Positions 1-11,692 of a DNA stretch of 36,795 nt are shown here, piece after piece. The position numbers and the translations under genes are program-made. The notes beneath the pieces were generated by a model. That model did not search any database. It saw nothing but the letters and a program-made list of their open reading frames with translations, and was not told where the DNA came from. Position 1 is the stretch's first letter. Every line of letters begins with the position of its first letter. This stretch comes from Priapulus caudatus (lineage: Eukaryota > Priapulida > Priapulimorpha > Priapulimorphida > Priapulidae): assembly GCF_000485595.1 (NCBI RefSeq), contig NW_014577065.1, forward strand, positions 1,014,659 through 1,051,453, given 5' to 3'.

Positions 1-187
<187 letters not shown>

Positions 188-1764
188 GTGCGTTGCATCC
201 GCCGCTCCGCTACATGCTATCATCGGCTGGTAAACAGACGATTGCAATTTTAATCACGTCGCCTGTCGACTTACCATCGCGCGCCTGCTTCGTTCGTCCG
301 CTCGACTGTCAATCACCGACGCGCCGCCTGTTTGCAGGCTTCGCCGCTAGTTGACCCACCTGTTCAGGTGTGCTGGCGCGTCATCGCATCGCTGCGTGCG
401 TGCGTGGGCGCATGTGTGTGCGTATGTATACACAGGAGGACACTTTCTCCCCGTCTCATCCGCTGAAGCTCGATTTTACGTCACACGATCCACACTTAGG
501 CGCGCTGCAGGGAGGGGGGATCGAACGAGCGCTCTAATGGCTACACTGAGCAGGCGGCGGCGGCGGCGGGGTAGCATCAGTAGAATTTGCATCGTGCGGG
601 GCGTGCGAGCAATTTCTAGCGGCAGATTTGGCGGCCATTAGTCTCTCGGCTAGCGAGCGCGTGTAAGGATACCACACACGATTCAGGTGCGCAGTGTCGC
701 GACTATTTACCCATTCAGCGCCATTCAGCCGCTTTGGCAATTTAACGATAAAGTGTGAAAAAACCGCGGACCAGTATCAGATGAACAAATACGCGCCTGA
801 AAGCGATGAACAGCGCGGTTGCGTGCCGAGGCAGGTAAATAGTGGCATGCGTGATGTCGCACTAATACCCCGGCGCATAGAATCCGTCCGATAAAGGCAG
901 CAGTAATTAACACCATTGTCTTGCGCGTTTTGTTTAGCGCCAGTCAAAAGGTGCTTCGCTGTCAGTGCCGTCGTCGTCATCGTCGTCGGCGGCGGCGGCG
1001 ATATCGGCCAATCAAAACAGCAACGTCTTTACGCATTATTGCGCCCGATACCCGACGTTACCGTAATGGCGGCAATGATGGTGGCGGTGGCGCGGCGAGC
1101 GTTTTTTTCTTCGGCTGCCATCGTGCGACCATCGTTGTCAGTGCGCACCCGGGAAGAGTTGGGAGGAGGGGCAGCGCACCGAAAAAAAAATTATCCTCGC
1201 CTTCATTATAACCCGAAAACTTGTGTTAACTCCGTTTGCGTAATGGCGCGGATTAATAACGCACGGGTGGCTCGCTTTCCGCGGGTTCGGCGGCGGTGGT
1301 GGCGCGGAGACGTACGTCAATAACTCGTGAGAGTCTTGCGGAGGCGGTGCACTTGCGCACCGCTCGCCCTAACCCCCGTCAGCTTCGTCCGCCGGCTGAA
1401 AGCGCCTTCGCGCGAACGCGTCGCCAATTAGGTGCACGCCATCGCAGCGACGAAAACAAACCGACAGAGGAGATGCGCCGTGATGCCCGCGGAGATCTCT
1501 TCGTCGTGCGCGGGGGAGAGGAATGCAGAGGAGCAGGGGAAGCATACCGAGGGATGGTACCGACCTGGTGGGTACCGAGGGGTGGAGTGCGTGCGTGCGT
1601 GAGTGAGTGCGTGCGAAATACCCGCGAGCGCTCACCGGCGTCGGTCGTTTGCTGTTGTTGGATTTGCCGACAGAAGATCGAAGATTTTCGGAGGGGCGAT
1701 GTTGTTTTAGTGGTGTTACACGCCCGCTGTCATCCAGGCGTGATATGAATGGGGTTATGGGGCC
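188..1764. other. CpG-rich unique stretch, no gene seen
   Basis: Mixed-composition DNA with many CpGs. It contains a short CGG run near 552-571, a GTC/CGG run near 968-1000 and a GTGC/GAGT run near 1587-1616. Open frames of up to 150 codons exist on both strands (for example 916-1323 and 1296-1748), but they overlap each other in different frames and show no recognisable domain. They are best read as stop-poor GC-rich DNA. No splice structure or promoter could be assigned. Confidence 0.6.
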
Positions 1765-1991
<227 letters not shown>

Positions 1992-2470
1992 GCTTCAAGT
2001 GTACGCGAGAGTCAGGTATCGTAGGGTTAAGGTACAGGAAGTAACAGTAAGATATAGAGAGAGTGTTAAGGAAACGTGCAACAAGCGCGGCTGCGGGAGC
2101 GGGTTAAGGCTAAGAGAGTAAGTAGCGAGTAAGAGAGATTGAGATGCAGGAAGAGAATTAAAGGAGAATAAACGAGAGCGAGATGAAAGGAGAGAGTTAA
2201 GACAGAGTAAGATAGAGGGAGAAGGGTTAAGGCAAACCACGTGAAATGGACGGAAATGGATACTGGGTTATACAGAATATCGGAGGTTGGGGAACAAGAC
2301 AGTTGGCGAGATAAAAACGAGATATAAAGGGAGCGCGAGACTTCGAAAGCCTGATTACAAGGGAGAGCGAAACTCGCCGGGAAAGAGAGCGAGGGTGAGC
2401 CATAAAGACAGAGATAGAGAGAGGGGGAGACGGGTGAGAAACAGACAGATAGAGAGAAGGAGAAACCGAG
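1992..2470 (+). repeat. Degenerate purine-rich tract with recurring GTTAAGG
   Basis: The GA tract passes into a diffuse purine-rich region rich in AGAGA, GGAGA and GAGCGAG words. GTTAAGG occurs at 2026, 2065, 2103 and 2226, and GTTAAGA at 2196, giving irregular spacings of 29-94 bp. It is probably an eroded expansion of the adjacent microsatellite. The minus-strand open frames across it are composition-driven. Confidence 0.6.
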
Positions 2471-2859
2471 AATATTTCCTACCTGCCTTCTTATCGATAT
2501 CGTTTTAAAAACACGCCGCCTTTGCCTATACGTCACCACCTGCTAGCCACACCTTCCCCGCCATGTCGTGCGTGCGCGGATGCGATTTACCTGTGAGAGA
2601 ACACACACCGGCGCGGCCTTCGGCACAAAATCCTCGACGCGAAAGATATGCCATCAATGGCGGACTTGTGCGCGCGCGATAAGATGCTTTTCCAGTTCTC
2701 GTTAGCGACCTCTTGCTCCTAGCCGGTAATTTGTCGGCCTTTTGTTCTGCTGCAACTTTTGACAAGCTCTCACGACAAGCCATTGCATGACCTGTCATAA
2801 CCGATTTTCGCAGCTCCCTTTCTCTCTGTGTCTGTATGTCTTTCTCTCCCCGCGCGCGA
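2471..2859. other. Short unique stretch ending in a CT-rich leader
   Basis: Mixed sequence with no recognised gene. The last 35 bp (about 2819-2850) are CT-rich and lead into the CG/TG run. The minus-strand open frame 2526-3086 continues from here into the repeat and shows no domain. Confidence 0.5.
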
Positions 2860-2883
2860 GTGTGTGTGCGTGTGCGCGCGCGC

Positions 2884-2944
<61 letters not shown>

Positions 2945-3008
2945 TCTGTGTGTGGATGTGAGTGCGTGTGTATCTGTATGTGTGGGTGGGTATGTCTGTG
3001 TGTATACG
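2860..3008 (+). repeat. (CG)n/(TG)n alternating tract, potential Z-DNA
   Basis: Positions 2860-2943 alternate purine and pyrimidine without a break: a TG/CG lead, then about a dozen CG units up to 2898, then about 22 TG units. A degenerate GT-rich tail follows to about 3008. Alternating CG followed by TG is the classic composition for left-handed Z-DNA under negative supercoiling. Whether it forms in vivo is inference. Confidence 0.95.
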
Positions 3009-3243
3009 TGTTGTCGTACTAGGATTACGGCACGTTCTATGAGGGTGCAGTGAGGATGCAAGCCCGCTGTATTCGTTGAGACTCACTCCTCACAATAGCT
3101 CGCCAACGATCTTTGTGAGACGGGCGCGCGTATATCATAGCAACACAATAAAATAAATATACAATAAAATTTATTGTATAATAGTTTTGTGATCTTTTAT
3201 GTGAACATTGCTCGAATTGCAGCTGCAGAAAGAAAGTCTTGTC

Positions 3244-3468
3244 CCTGTTTGTGTGTGTGTGCATGCGTGCGTGTGCGTTAATGTGTGCGTGCACGTGAAT
3301 ATGGACATGCGTACGTACGTATGTAGGTGCGTACATGCGTGTGTGTCTGTGTGTGAGTGTATATGCGCGTACGTGTGTGCGTGTGCGTACGAGGGTGCGT
3401 GCGTGTATTGAGAGCGTGTGTTATCGTGCCTGGCTGTGCGAGCGAGCTCGTGTGTGCGTGTATGTCGG
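3244..3468 (+). repeat. Degenerate GTGTGC/GTAC-rich tract
   Basis: About 225 bp of GTGTGTGC, GTGCGTGC and TACGTACGTATG words with no fixed period. The open frames through it (Cys-Val-Arg and Thr-His repeats) are translations of the dinucleotide repeat. Confidence 0.85.
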
Positions 3469-4090
3469 GGAGGAGGAGGGTGCCCGTTTGTGTAAAGAAC
3501 ACAGACTCTTAGTCATCGCATTAGAATGGCTGTTAAGCGGGATTAAATCTGAAAGCGGAATGTTGCGAAGTAGGCGACTTCTTCATTAGCCACTCGGCAC
3601 CTCTGTGTTCCGGTCACGACGTGCTAACCCGATTGTATGGCATACGCATCAGCTGTCAAACGCCATGCTAATGAACCTTCACCTCGTTCGTGCACACGTA
3701 TAACACACCGAGTAATATTATAATCATAGTAATGACACTAATAAGTAATACGAGAGTAAAGCTAAATACGAGTATTGCTCGGCGCACTTCCGCGAATTAT
3801 AAAATAGATTCTACGTCAACCTCTGCCGTGCTTGTCGGTTATAAGTAAATATATTATGAGCTTGAATATATAATTAGGTAAAGTGTTGAGTAACTGTAAG
3901 CAGGCGTGCGTGTACGGATGAAGCATTATCTCACCTCTGTCTACCGAACAATACTGTCTTCCATTTAAATGCCAACAACATATTCTAATTGCACATCTCG
4001 CATATTTGACTCAAACTCGCTGGCCTACCTGTGTATACAAACACGCGCACGCGCGCACGAACACGTGTATATAACGTATATCTGTCGCTC

Positions 4091-4095
<5 letters not shown>
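3469..4095. other. Unique AT-leaning stretch, nothing recognised
   Basis: No gene, RNA or repeat stands out apart from a short GCAC-rich patch near 4041-4064. Composition is closer to AT/GC balance than the upstream CpG-rich region. Confidence 0.5.
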
Positions 4096-4135
<40 letters not shown>

Positions 4136-4180
4136 CTCTATCTATCTATCTCTCTCTTCCTCTTATATATATATATATAT
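4096..4180 (+). repeat. (CT)n followed by (CTAT)n and (AT)n
   Basis: A compound microsatellite: CT units at about 4096-4131, TCTA tetranucleotides at about 4137-4150, CT again, then alternating TA at 4164-4180. Confidence 0.95.
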
Positions 4181-6812
4181 GTAATCGAACGAAGAGCAGG
4201 ATTGTCGGTAGTTAAATAAGGATATGTTACAGGCTTGAGTGGAACCCAGGGTCGCATAATATGTACACGTGTGGTTATAGCTATGCACCCTTGCACGGAT
4301 TGCATCAGTGTTATTCCTACATTGCATGCTTCGCACGTACCTACCCGCTTGGACGCAGGGAGTGCGAACTTTGCTGCTATGCTTTCTTTCTGCTCGAGGC
4401 CAACGTATCGTAGACATGATTCCTCGATAAAACTACAAACAAAGAGAAAACATCGGCAGCAGTAATAGGCTACGTCGCGCACGTTCGGGTCGCGTCACCC
4501 CACTGCGCGAGCATTGCCGCGACTTAGACGGTGCATTATGCATTTTTTATTTCAGTTTCCATATTTTATTGATGTCAGTCGTCGTCGAGTCCTGCCACGC
4601 GCGCGCCGCGCAGGCTGTGCCGTATCATAATTCAACACCGATCAGATTTATAAAGTACAGCTCAACGCGCCAAGTTTAAATTTCTATCTTTCTTAACTCC
4701 TTTGTCAGAGCACAATAAAACCTTTTGGAGGACTCTGGGGGGAACGGGCTCGACTAAGCGCGCCGTGGCGACCCTCTTAGACTGTCACCCGTCGCTCGAC
4801 GCCCCTGCGCGCGCCGTCGTGTTCGCCTGCCGCGCGCGTCCGTCTAGAATCGGCATGTAATAATTTATGCATCTACATTAGGACGAATATTTTATGAAAA
4901 TGGCTACTGCGTCTCCGGTTTGGCGCGCACGATAATTAATTTTTGTTAAAGCCACACTCGTTCGGAGAAAATCCCATTTCGAGAGTCTCTCCGTGCACCT
5001 CGGGGACTTGCCTGCGGTGGCCCGTGCGCGCGGGGGTGGTGGGAGGAGGGTCGTGCACGCTGCTCTGTGCGTTGCCGCGGAAACCGCGGAGAGCCCGTGC
5101 GCGTACTCGCGGAACACCCCGCGCTTTTCGCGGTGCATCGCGGGATTGTTTTCGAGCCGCAGCGTGTACCCGGCCGACAATAGCCACCGACGACTATTAT
5201 AAAACTATTATCTAACTGCGACGCGCAGCATTGATTAAAGCCGAAGTCACTCCCCATTCGGCACTGTCAGCGCGTTTGGAGACGCTTTTATGATTAACGC
5301 GGTTTGACGAGTGAGTCTGAGACAGGTGGTTGTAGTTGTCATGCTATTTCGAAGGCCCCTATATAGCCGTTAATAATTAATAAATGATCGATGACATTTG
5401 CATCGGTTGCGAGACGATTTTCCGAGGTAGAGCGGTATAAAAAAAAAGGTCATGATCTTCTTGAATGCCATGTCTACAACGGCATATATTTGGTTATCAA
5501 TTATGCTGCGTGCCGCATGACGGTGGAACAGCCGATGCTCCTACAATCCGTGAGCATAGGCGGGTTAAGCAGTGTATTTTTGTTATTTTTAAGCCACGAG
5601 CTGAGGAACCCAGTGGCAAACTCGGGATTTATTATGATGCAACCATTCGTTGTTATTGTTTTATCAAAAAAAAACCTGACTGTTTGACTGTGAACACTAA
5701 ACATTTCTTCAAAAAAATTACTTAAAAATTACCAAAATGCTTGGTTAGTAAAGAATAGAAGTGTTAGATGTAAAGTACTACAGTGTCACAATTATAATCA
5801 AATGTCAACTAAACCATGTAGAAACACATGAAGTGTCGTTCTTAGTTTTCTATGCATTCATTTCAAGTTCAAAGAGAGAACATTTGCGTTGTGTAAATTC
5901 GTGTGCGTATATATACGAATGCGCGTGCATGTGCGCGCCCGTGCATGTATAGCACTCGGTTAGGAAAATCAGATGTGTTAATTCTAGTTGCAATTAAGCT
6001 GATATGGGAGCATTAATTAATAATCTCAGGTTGTCTATAGTAGCTGCTAGCACCGTTCCTACTGATGTCATCTCCCCTCTCTCTGCTGTACGCGAACTGT
6101 AAACGTGCAGCGCCGCAGGCAGACATTTTCTTATTTGATTCACTGCACCATTGAAACTGAACTGTGAACTGACAGTGCAACAGATCGGCTGACAGACGCA
6201 CTATGGATGCCGGACTGCTAGAGGCTGAAAACCTCACAGGTGTGATGATTTCATTTAGCAACATGGCAGGCATTGTCATAGAGACATTTATAGATCAATC
6301 TACGCGGCCTATTGTTAACAAACTGGCAATTTCACATACACATCGACGAGTCCAGTTACTCGCAGTATGCATATACGGTGTCACGGACACACGCGCACGC
6401 ACGCACGAACGCATCTAAGTACGTAATAATATAGACATTAACAAGATTTCGGTCTATCGAGCTCATATTTCGACTTTAATTTCTCTGCTCTGTTTCCATT
6501 AAATGGCGCCTGACCAAGGATAATGAAGAATTGAGTAATAATTTTATAATAAATATAGAATCATGTTTGACTATAAACCGAAGTCATGACCAAGGTGGCA
6601 TCAACCCTCTTCCACCCTCCTGATCGCACCCACTGGGATATTTGGGGATCAGTTTAGTATTACCACAGGTCTTTTGTAACACGTTTAAGCAAAGTTGGTT
6701 TATGCATATGTGGTATACCCTTACACGAGTTCACGCTAAGTCGTTTTCCTATTCGCGGTTAAATACGGTCGCACGCAAGGGCATTGCTTCGCAAATCAAG
6801 AATCTTGCGCTA
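4181..6812. other. Unique region with a CpG island-like patch
   Basis: About 2.6 kb largely free of simple repeats. At 4980-5170 it is strongly GC- and CpG-rich, and open frames exist in at least five of six frames, which shows that few stops occur and not that a gene is present. AT-rich, TTAATTAA-like sequence surrounds it. A short CACGCACGCAC run lies at about 6387-6411. No conserved protein domain is visible in any frame. Confidence 0.5.
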
Positions 6813-7063
6813 CCTTCTACGCTTGGCTGCCTATAGTATTACCTACGTTTACCTACGCTTTCCTCCGCTTAGCTGAATGCGCCCACCTGCGCCCACCTGC
6901 ACTTAGTGTACTTGAATGTTTTACCTACGCGTACCTACCCTCTCCTACGCTTACATTTGCCTATATGTGCTGTCCTGCGCTTACCTACACTTACCTACGT
7001 TTAGATGAGCTCACCTGCGCTTACTTGCGCTTGCCTGCGCTTACCTGTGCTTACGGAACCAAG
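6813..7063 (+). repeat. Degenerate 10-bp minisatellite, consensus TTACCTRCGC
   Basis: A 10-bp period is clear, above all from 6921 to 7054, where TTACCTACGC, TTACCTGCGC, TTACTTGCGC, TTGCCTGCGC and TTACCTGTGC follow in register. The left part is more diverged and slips by a few bases. On the minus strand the unit reads GCGCAGGTAA, which matches the metazoan 5' splice-site consensus CAG|GTAAG. No flanking exon is recognisable. Confidence 0.85.
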
Positions 7064-7750
7064 AAAGATCGACGTGCGGTCGACTGCGTATACGCCTCGC
7101 GCTAATGAATCGCATGTTGGAACTGCTTCATCTTTTCGGCGGCTGCCTCCGTAACACCTGCATTATTCCGCTGACACGAGCCGCAAGATGAGAATCGGAG
7201 ATGCTCGCGGTGTTAGACTGACGCCGGGCGCCGCGGCGTGCTCGAGTTCCGCGCAGCTGTCGACGCGGGCGGCGACCGTCTATGCGCGGAAGCTGCTGTT
7301 TTTAATCAGAAAACAGCGGCCCGTGAGTACGGGCGTGTGAAATCAGACGCCGGGTGCTTATTATCGGCTGCCAGGGTGTTACGATGACCTATCTTCTCAT
7401 TTGTCCGCGCGTGCACTCTCTCTGCTACCCGCGCCGCTCTCTTCTCTCCGGATTTTTCTTCCGTCCTCATCCCCACTTCTCCCCGCCGCCGTCGTCTTCT
7501 TTGTTATCGGCTTTCTGTTTTTCTCGCTATTGACTGCTCGGTGATTACGTGGCGTTATCGCGGGCGCCGCGTGTCCTGATGTCGCAGCCTGTTATCGCCA
7601 CGCTAATTCTCCCCGCGGCTGCTTCACCTGAGAAGGTAGGGGATCCACGCGGCCCTCGTGCCTGCTGCGGGTGACTCCACGCTAAGTAGCCAATTGTCAG
7701 CTGCTGCTGCCTTCCTCCTTGTACGCCCTACTACGCGCGCGCGTGTATTT

Positions 7751-7752
<2 letters not shown>
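7064..7752. other. CpG-rich unique stretch, no gene seen
   Basis: GC-rich sequence with many CpGs from about 7150 to 7650 and a pyrimidine-rich patch at 7415-7525. No long open frame with a recognisable domain and no RNA gene was found. Confidence 0.5.
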
Positions 7753-7798
<46 letters not shown>

Positions 7799-7865
7799 TG
7801 TGTTTGTGTCTTTGTGTGTGTGTACGTACGCACGCACGCACGCACGCACTCACGCACGCACGTAT
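7753..7865 (+). repeat. (GT)n followed by (ACGC)n
   Basis: GT dinucleotides from about 7753 to 7797, a short imperfect GT/TTGT part, then ACGC tetranucleotides at 7825-7864. Much of it alternates purine and pyrimidine. Confidence 0.96.
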
Positions 7866-8431
7866 GACTGTATATGTGCGGGTATACGTACCTACCGCTA
7901 TCGACTGCAGTTGCCACGACTCGTAGAGACCGGCACGTACCGCCCCGCTTTTTTCGGCGCACCTAATTAGGTGTGGGAGAAGGAGACGCTTCTGTGTGAC
8001 GCGCGCGTGTGTCTGTGAGTGTGTGACTGTGTGTATGTGTTCGTGCGCGCGCGAAATGTTGGGCATTTTGTCAGCGGCTTCCAATTAGAGGGAATTTCGT
8101 GCGCGGATCCAATGATCACGTTCTTGACTCGTCGGCGAGAGAGCGAGAGAAAGAGAGATGTATCTCTGGAAAACGGGATGTGTGCGTGCGCGCAGGTGTG
8201 TGCGTGTGCGCATGGTTCAGACAGAGAACGAGACGCACGCTGCATGTGCCAACGTATGTTCTTATGGTTGCGTGCGTGCGCGCGTGCGTGTGTCGGTATG
8301 TATGTGTACGATAGCGCGCGAGTGAGAGTTAGTAAATGTGTACAAGATTTCGAATGTTAGATGTGAAACTCGGCATGTAAATATACATGCATGTGAAGTA
8401 AATACGATTTGCATTTGTATATATATAAGCA
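7866..8431. other. Mixed stretch with patches of GTGC/GAGA sequence
   Basis: GTGTGT/GCGCGC-rich patches lie at about 7998-8053, 8178-8212 and 8270-8310, and a GAGAGCGAGA patch at 8135-8157. The remainder is unique. A short TA run at 8417-8427 precedes the next minisatellite. No gene was recognised. Confidence 0.5.
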
Positions 8432-9024
8432 TGGTGTTAGCTGGTGTAGGCTGGTGTTAGCTGGTATAGGTGGTATAGCGTGCGAGCTGTATAGCTGGTG
8501 TTAGCTGGTGTTAGCTAGTGTTAGCTGGTGTTAACTGGTATAGGTGGTGTAGCGTGCGAGCTGTATAGCTAGTGTTAGCTGGTATAGGTGGTATAGCTGT
8601 ATAGCCGGTGTTAGCTGGTGTTAGTTGGTATAGGTGGTATAACGTGCGAGCTGTATAGCTGGTGTAAGCTGGTGTTAGCTAGTGTTAGCTGGTGTTAACT
8701 GGTATAGGTGGTATAGCGTGCGAGCTGTATAGCTGGTGTTAGCTGGTGTTAGCTGGCGTTAGCTGGTATAGGTGGTATAGCTGTATAGCTGGTGTTAGCT
8801 GGCGTTAGCTGGTATAGGTGGTATAGCTGTATAGCAGGTGCAAGCTGGTGTTAGCTGGTGATAGCTGGTATAACTGTATAGCTGGTGTTAGCTGGTATAG
8901 GTGGTATAGCTGTATAGCTGGTGTTAGCTGGTCTTAGCTGGTGTTAGCTGGTATAGGTGGTATAGCTGTATAGCTGGTGTTAGCTGGTGTTAGCTGGTAT
9001 AGGTGGTATAACTGTAGAGCTGGT
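8432..9024 (+). repeat. Two-component minisatellite (GGTGTTAGCT plus a TATAG module)
   Basis: Component A is the 10-mer GGTGTTAGCT in runs of one to four. Component B is a GGTATAGGTGGTATAG block followed by CTGTATAGCT. An optional 8-bp insert, CGTGCGAG, lies between the two halves of B. The insert is present in the B modules beginning near 8463, 8537, 8627 and 8699, and absent from the modules near 8581, 8765, 8811, 8894, 8950 and 8996. Variants such as GGCGTTAGCT and GGTCTTAGCT mark individual copies. About 590 bp in total. Confidence 0.95.
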
Positions 9025-10825
9025 TCAGTGGAGGCGCTATAAAATATATACGTCGACGTTTAAATAAAATAAATAAATTAAAATAAATTAATATTAAATC
9101 TTGAGCGTAATTTCGCGACCATCAGCAGTGACTGTCACTGCTTTACTGCACGCGCACGCGCATAGGTACGTTAGGAAGTGCGTCTAGTACTATCATGGGT
9201 TTATAATACATTCATACATAATATTTATACATAATAATTATTATTAGCTCTTGCCTCTTGGTGCTGTACATGGTAGCAGGAGTGAATGAAAACACGCTGT
9301 TTTCATTCGCTCCTGACGATATATATTATATATCATATATTACGTAAATATTACCCACATGGCACTGTTGGTAGTTTACGTTCTCGCTATTATGTTTTTT
9401 TTCTAATTGGCGTTCGCGTCCTGTATGCTTTGAGCAAATTCCGTCTTTTATTCACGCGTCTTCCCTTTAGTGGCCGTCATTACGGTCTTTGTGTCGCCCT
9501 TTCCTAGTCTCGTATTTCGTCGGGAATTCCTTAGATATCACGAGAAATTACGAAAGAGCTATTTAATGGCTGTAGAATACCGTCATAATAATATAATTGA
9601 TGTTGATTAGCTAATAACCTCTGTTTATTATACAATCACCTCTGCGCGTGTAAGGTTTCATTCGGAGTGGAATCCACTTTCCGTAAATGCGGGGGGAAGC
9701 TGCTATATAGATGCGCTGCTCTATGTTAGGCGCTCAGACGGCGTGCTCCAGATGCCGAAGAATGTTATCCGTGATGCGGCAACGGACCACGTAAGTGTCC
9801 CGAGCAATCTGACCCTCGTTCTATTCGGTGCTCGAGTCCCAGCTGGTCGTGGTCATCTACAGTTAATTACAGCGGATCAATAATTGCACAGAACGCAAGG
9901 ACGCAGGCGTATGGTCACACAGAGGAGCATTCGCAGTCGTCCGGGATAGATCCATTCAGGGTAAATAAACCGCCGCATAGACCCGAGTGTGCTAAGGCGT
10001 TGAAATGTAGACTCTTTTATGCTGTTTTTCGCCCTTCGTGTGTGAACCCCTACGTCTCACCTCCTACGTAGCTCCTCTCCTGCTAGCATCCTCATCCGGT
10101 GATCCAGCCTCTGTGCGGAGGAGGCGGCGTGGCGTGGCAGCTTTAACTGCCAACTAATTATTTGCTCAGCGTGGGAGGGGGGAGTCGAGACTGCGAGGAG
10201 AGCGCCATTGCTTCGGGGATGACCACTTAGCCAGTGCAAACACAAACACCAATTAGCGGGCCAGGAGTTCACACGAGGACATGATCTGTGCACTCTATTG
10301 GCCACCCAGATGGCTCGCTGCGGCTACTCCGTGCCTGTGCGTGCGCGTGGCACAGACATGGCGTACACAGAGAGTGCCCGCGGGCGTGTTTACCCTTGAA
10401 TTCTTTATCCGTGTACCGGGATCATTCGACGGTCGGTCCGATTTTATCGGATTTTACTCCGGGACTATTTTTATGACCATTGCTCGAAATCCTACGGCCG
10501 TTATTATGAGTTATACACTCGCTATAGCACTTACACACTGACGGGAGTCGTGTACCATTCACCGGTCTGCGCGCATTTTGCTTCGCGTCGCACTCGATAT
10601 TTTTAATGAAAATATCTCATTTAGTCGAGTGAAAGAACTGTCAGGACAGAGCGCACCGGGAAGAAATTGAAAAAGACCATGTCGACTCTTGGCGCGCGAA
10701 TGTGATTGAGACAGACGATAAGGGTGTCTCGAGATGTCGAGGTTGTTGCAAACTTTGATTCGATATCGGCCCCGTAGTCCAATTTGTCACGAAAATTTCG
10801 ACATGCAAAGCCGTGCACGCGGAAA
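9025..10825. other. Unique region, no gene recognised
   Basis: A short AAAT-rich patch at 9060-9090 and AT-rich sequence to about 9260 are followed by ordinary unique DNA. It contains the hairpin at 9277-9315. The open frames here (for example 10281-10541) have no recognisable motif. Confidence 0.5.
9277..9315. repeat. 18-bp inverted repeat with a 3-nt loop
   Basis: The arm at 9277-9294 and the arm at 9298-9315 are reverse complements except for one position that would be a G-U pair in RNA. The loop is CGC. An AT-rich near-palindrome (9320-9342) follows directly. No function can be assigned. The stem is too short and the loop too small for a typical microRNA precursor. Confidence 0.85.
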
Positions 10826-10975
10826 AGAAAAAGCGAGAGAGCGCGGGAAGAGCGAGAGATAGAGAGAACGAGATCGAAAAAGAAAAAGAGAGACAGAGAG
10901 AAAGAGAGAGATAAAAAAAGAGAAAGAGAAAGAGAAGAAAGAGAAAGAGAAAAGAAATATATTTTATTATATATA
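10826..10975 (+). repeat. GA-rich imperfect microsatellite
   Basis: GAGA/AAAGAGA words dominate 10826-10955, with a short TATATATA run at 10970-10978. The strand is polypurine. Frames through it are stop-poor because of the repeat. Confidence 0.9.
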
Positions 10976-10990
10976 TATGAGAGAGTAGAG

Positions 10991-11027
<37 letters not shown>

Positions 11028-11087
11028 TGATAGATGGATAGATGGATAGATAGACAGATCGATAGATAGATAGATAGATAGATAGAC

Positions 11088-11128
<41 letters not shown>

Positions 11129-11136
11129 GATAGATG

Positions 11137-11168
<32 letters not shown>

Positions 11169-11202
11169 CGATAGATAAGATAGATGGATAAATAGATAGA
11201 TC

Positions 11203-11290
<88 letters not shown>
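10991..11290 (+). repeat. (GATA)n tetranucleotide microsatellite
   Basis: About 300 bp of GATA units broken by GATG, GATC, GACA and AGAATAG variants. The plus strand reads TAG in every frame, while the minus strand (TATC)n has no stop. That is why minus-strand open frames of 263 and 286 codons (10621-11412 and 10641-11501) cross it with Tyr-Leu-Ser-Ile repeats. These are not genes. Confidence 0.97.
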
Positions 11291-11692
11291 GGAGAGCGAT
11301 AGAGGGACATTTGTACCACCACAAGCTGTGTAGCTTGTTGTCTGCACACGACAACCTCGTTAAATCTAAGTAACTCGCTTCTCGACGTCTCGGTTGTTCG
11401 TTGCCGACGCATTCTCTTTCCATCCCTCCCTTCTCTCTCCCCCGCTTTCCCCTCCCTCTCTCTCTTTCTCCTTGTCTCTCTCGCCTGCTCACTAATTTCA
11501 CTCTTTTGTGCTGTTTGTCTCGAGTATTGCTGAAGGCTCTCGATATAATCGTGGCCTGGCGTTAATGAAGAATGAATGTTTTTCGTCGAACTTTCGTCGA
11601 TGTTTTTCGCAGGTTAACTGAAGGTGGTTGCCATGATACGCTGCTGGCGATGCATGCGCTCTCTGCCTCGCTCGAAATCGCGTTCGCCGCTA
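11291..11692. other. Unique stretch with a pyrimidine-rich patch
   Basis: A CT-rich patch at about 11409-11482. The rest is unique sequence leading into the 42-bp array. No gene was recognised. Confidence 0.5.

Noticed and set aside
535-560. Possible reverse-strand tRNA T-arm and anticodon-arm resemblance (GGGATCGAACGAGCGCTCTA region near 518-537)
   Set aside because: Only the T-loop-like GATCGAAC and a CGCTCTAA word match. I could not fold acceptor and D arms at the right distances.
4936-5257. Several overlapping frames on both strands
   Set aside because: A GC-rich patch with few stops opens nearly all frames at once, so there is no evidence for one.
8432-9024. CRISPR-like array
   Set aside because: Units are contiguous without unique spacers, and the sequence is eukaryotic in style. 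It is a minisatellite.
10621-11501. Long minus-strand frames (263 and 286 codons) rich in Tyr-Leu-Ser-Ile
   Set aside because: They are translations of (TATC)n, which has no stop on that strand, joined to GA-rich sequence. No domain lies outside the repeat.
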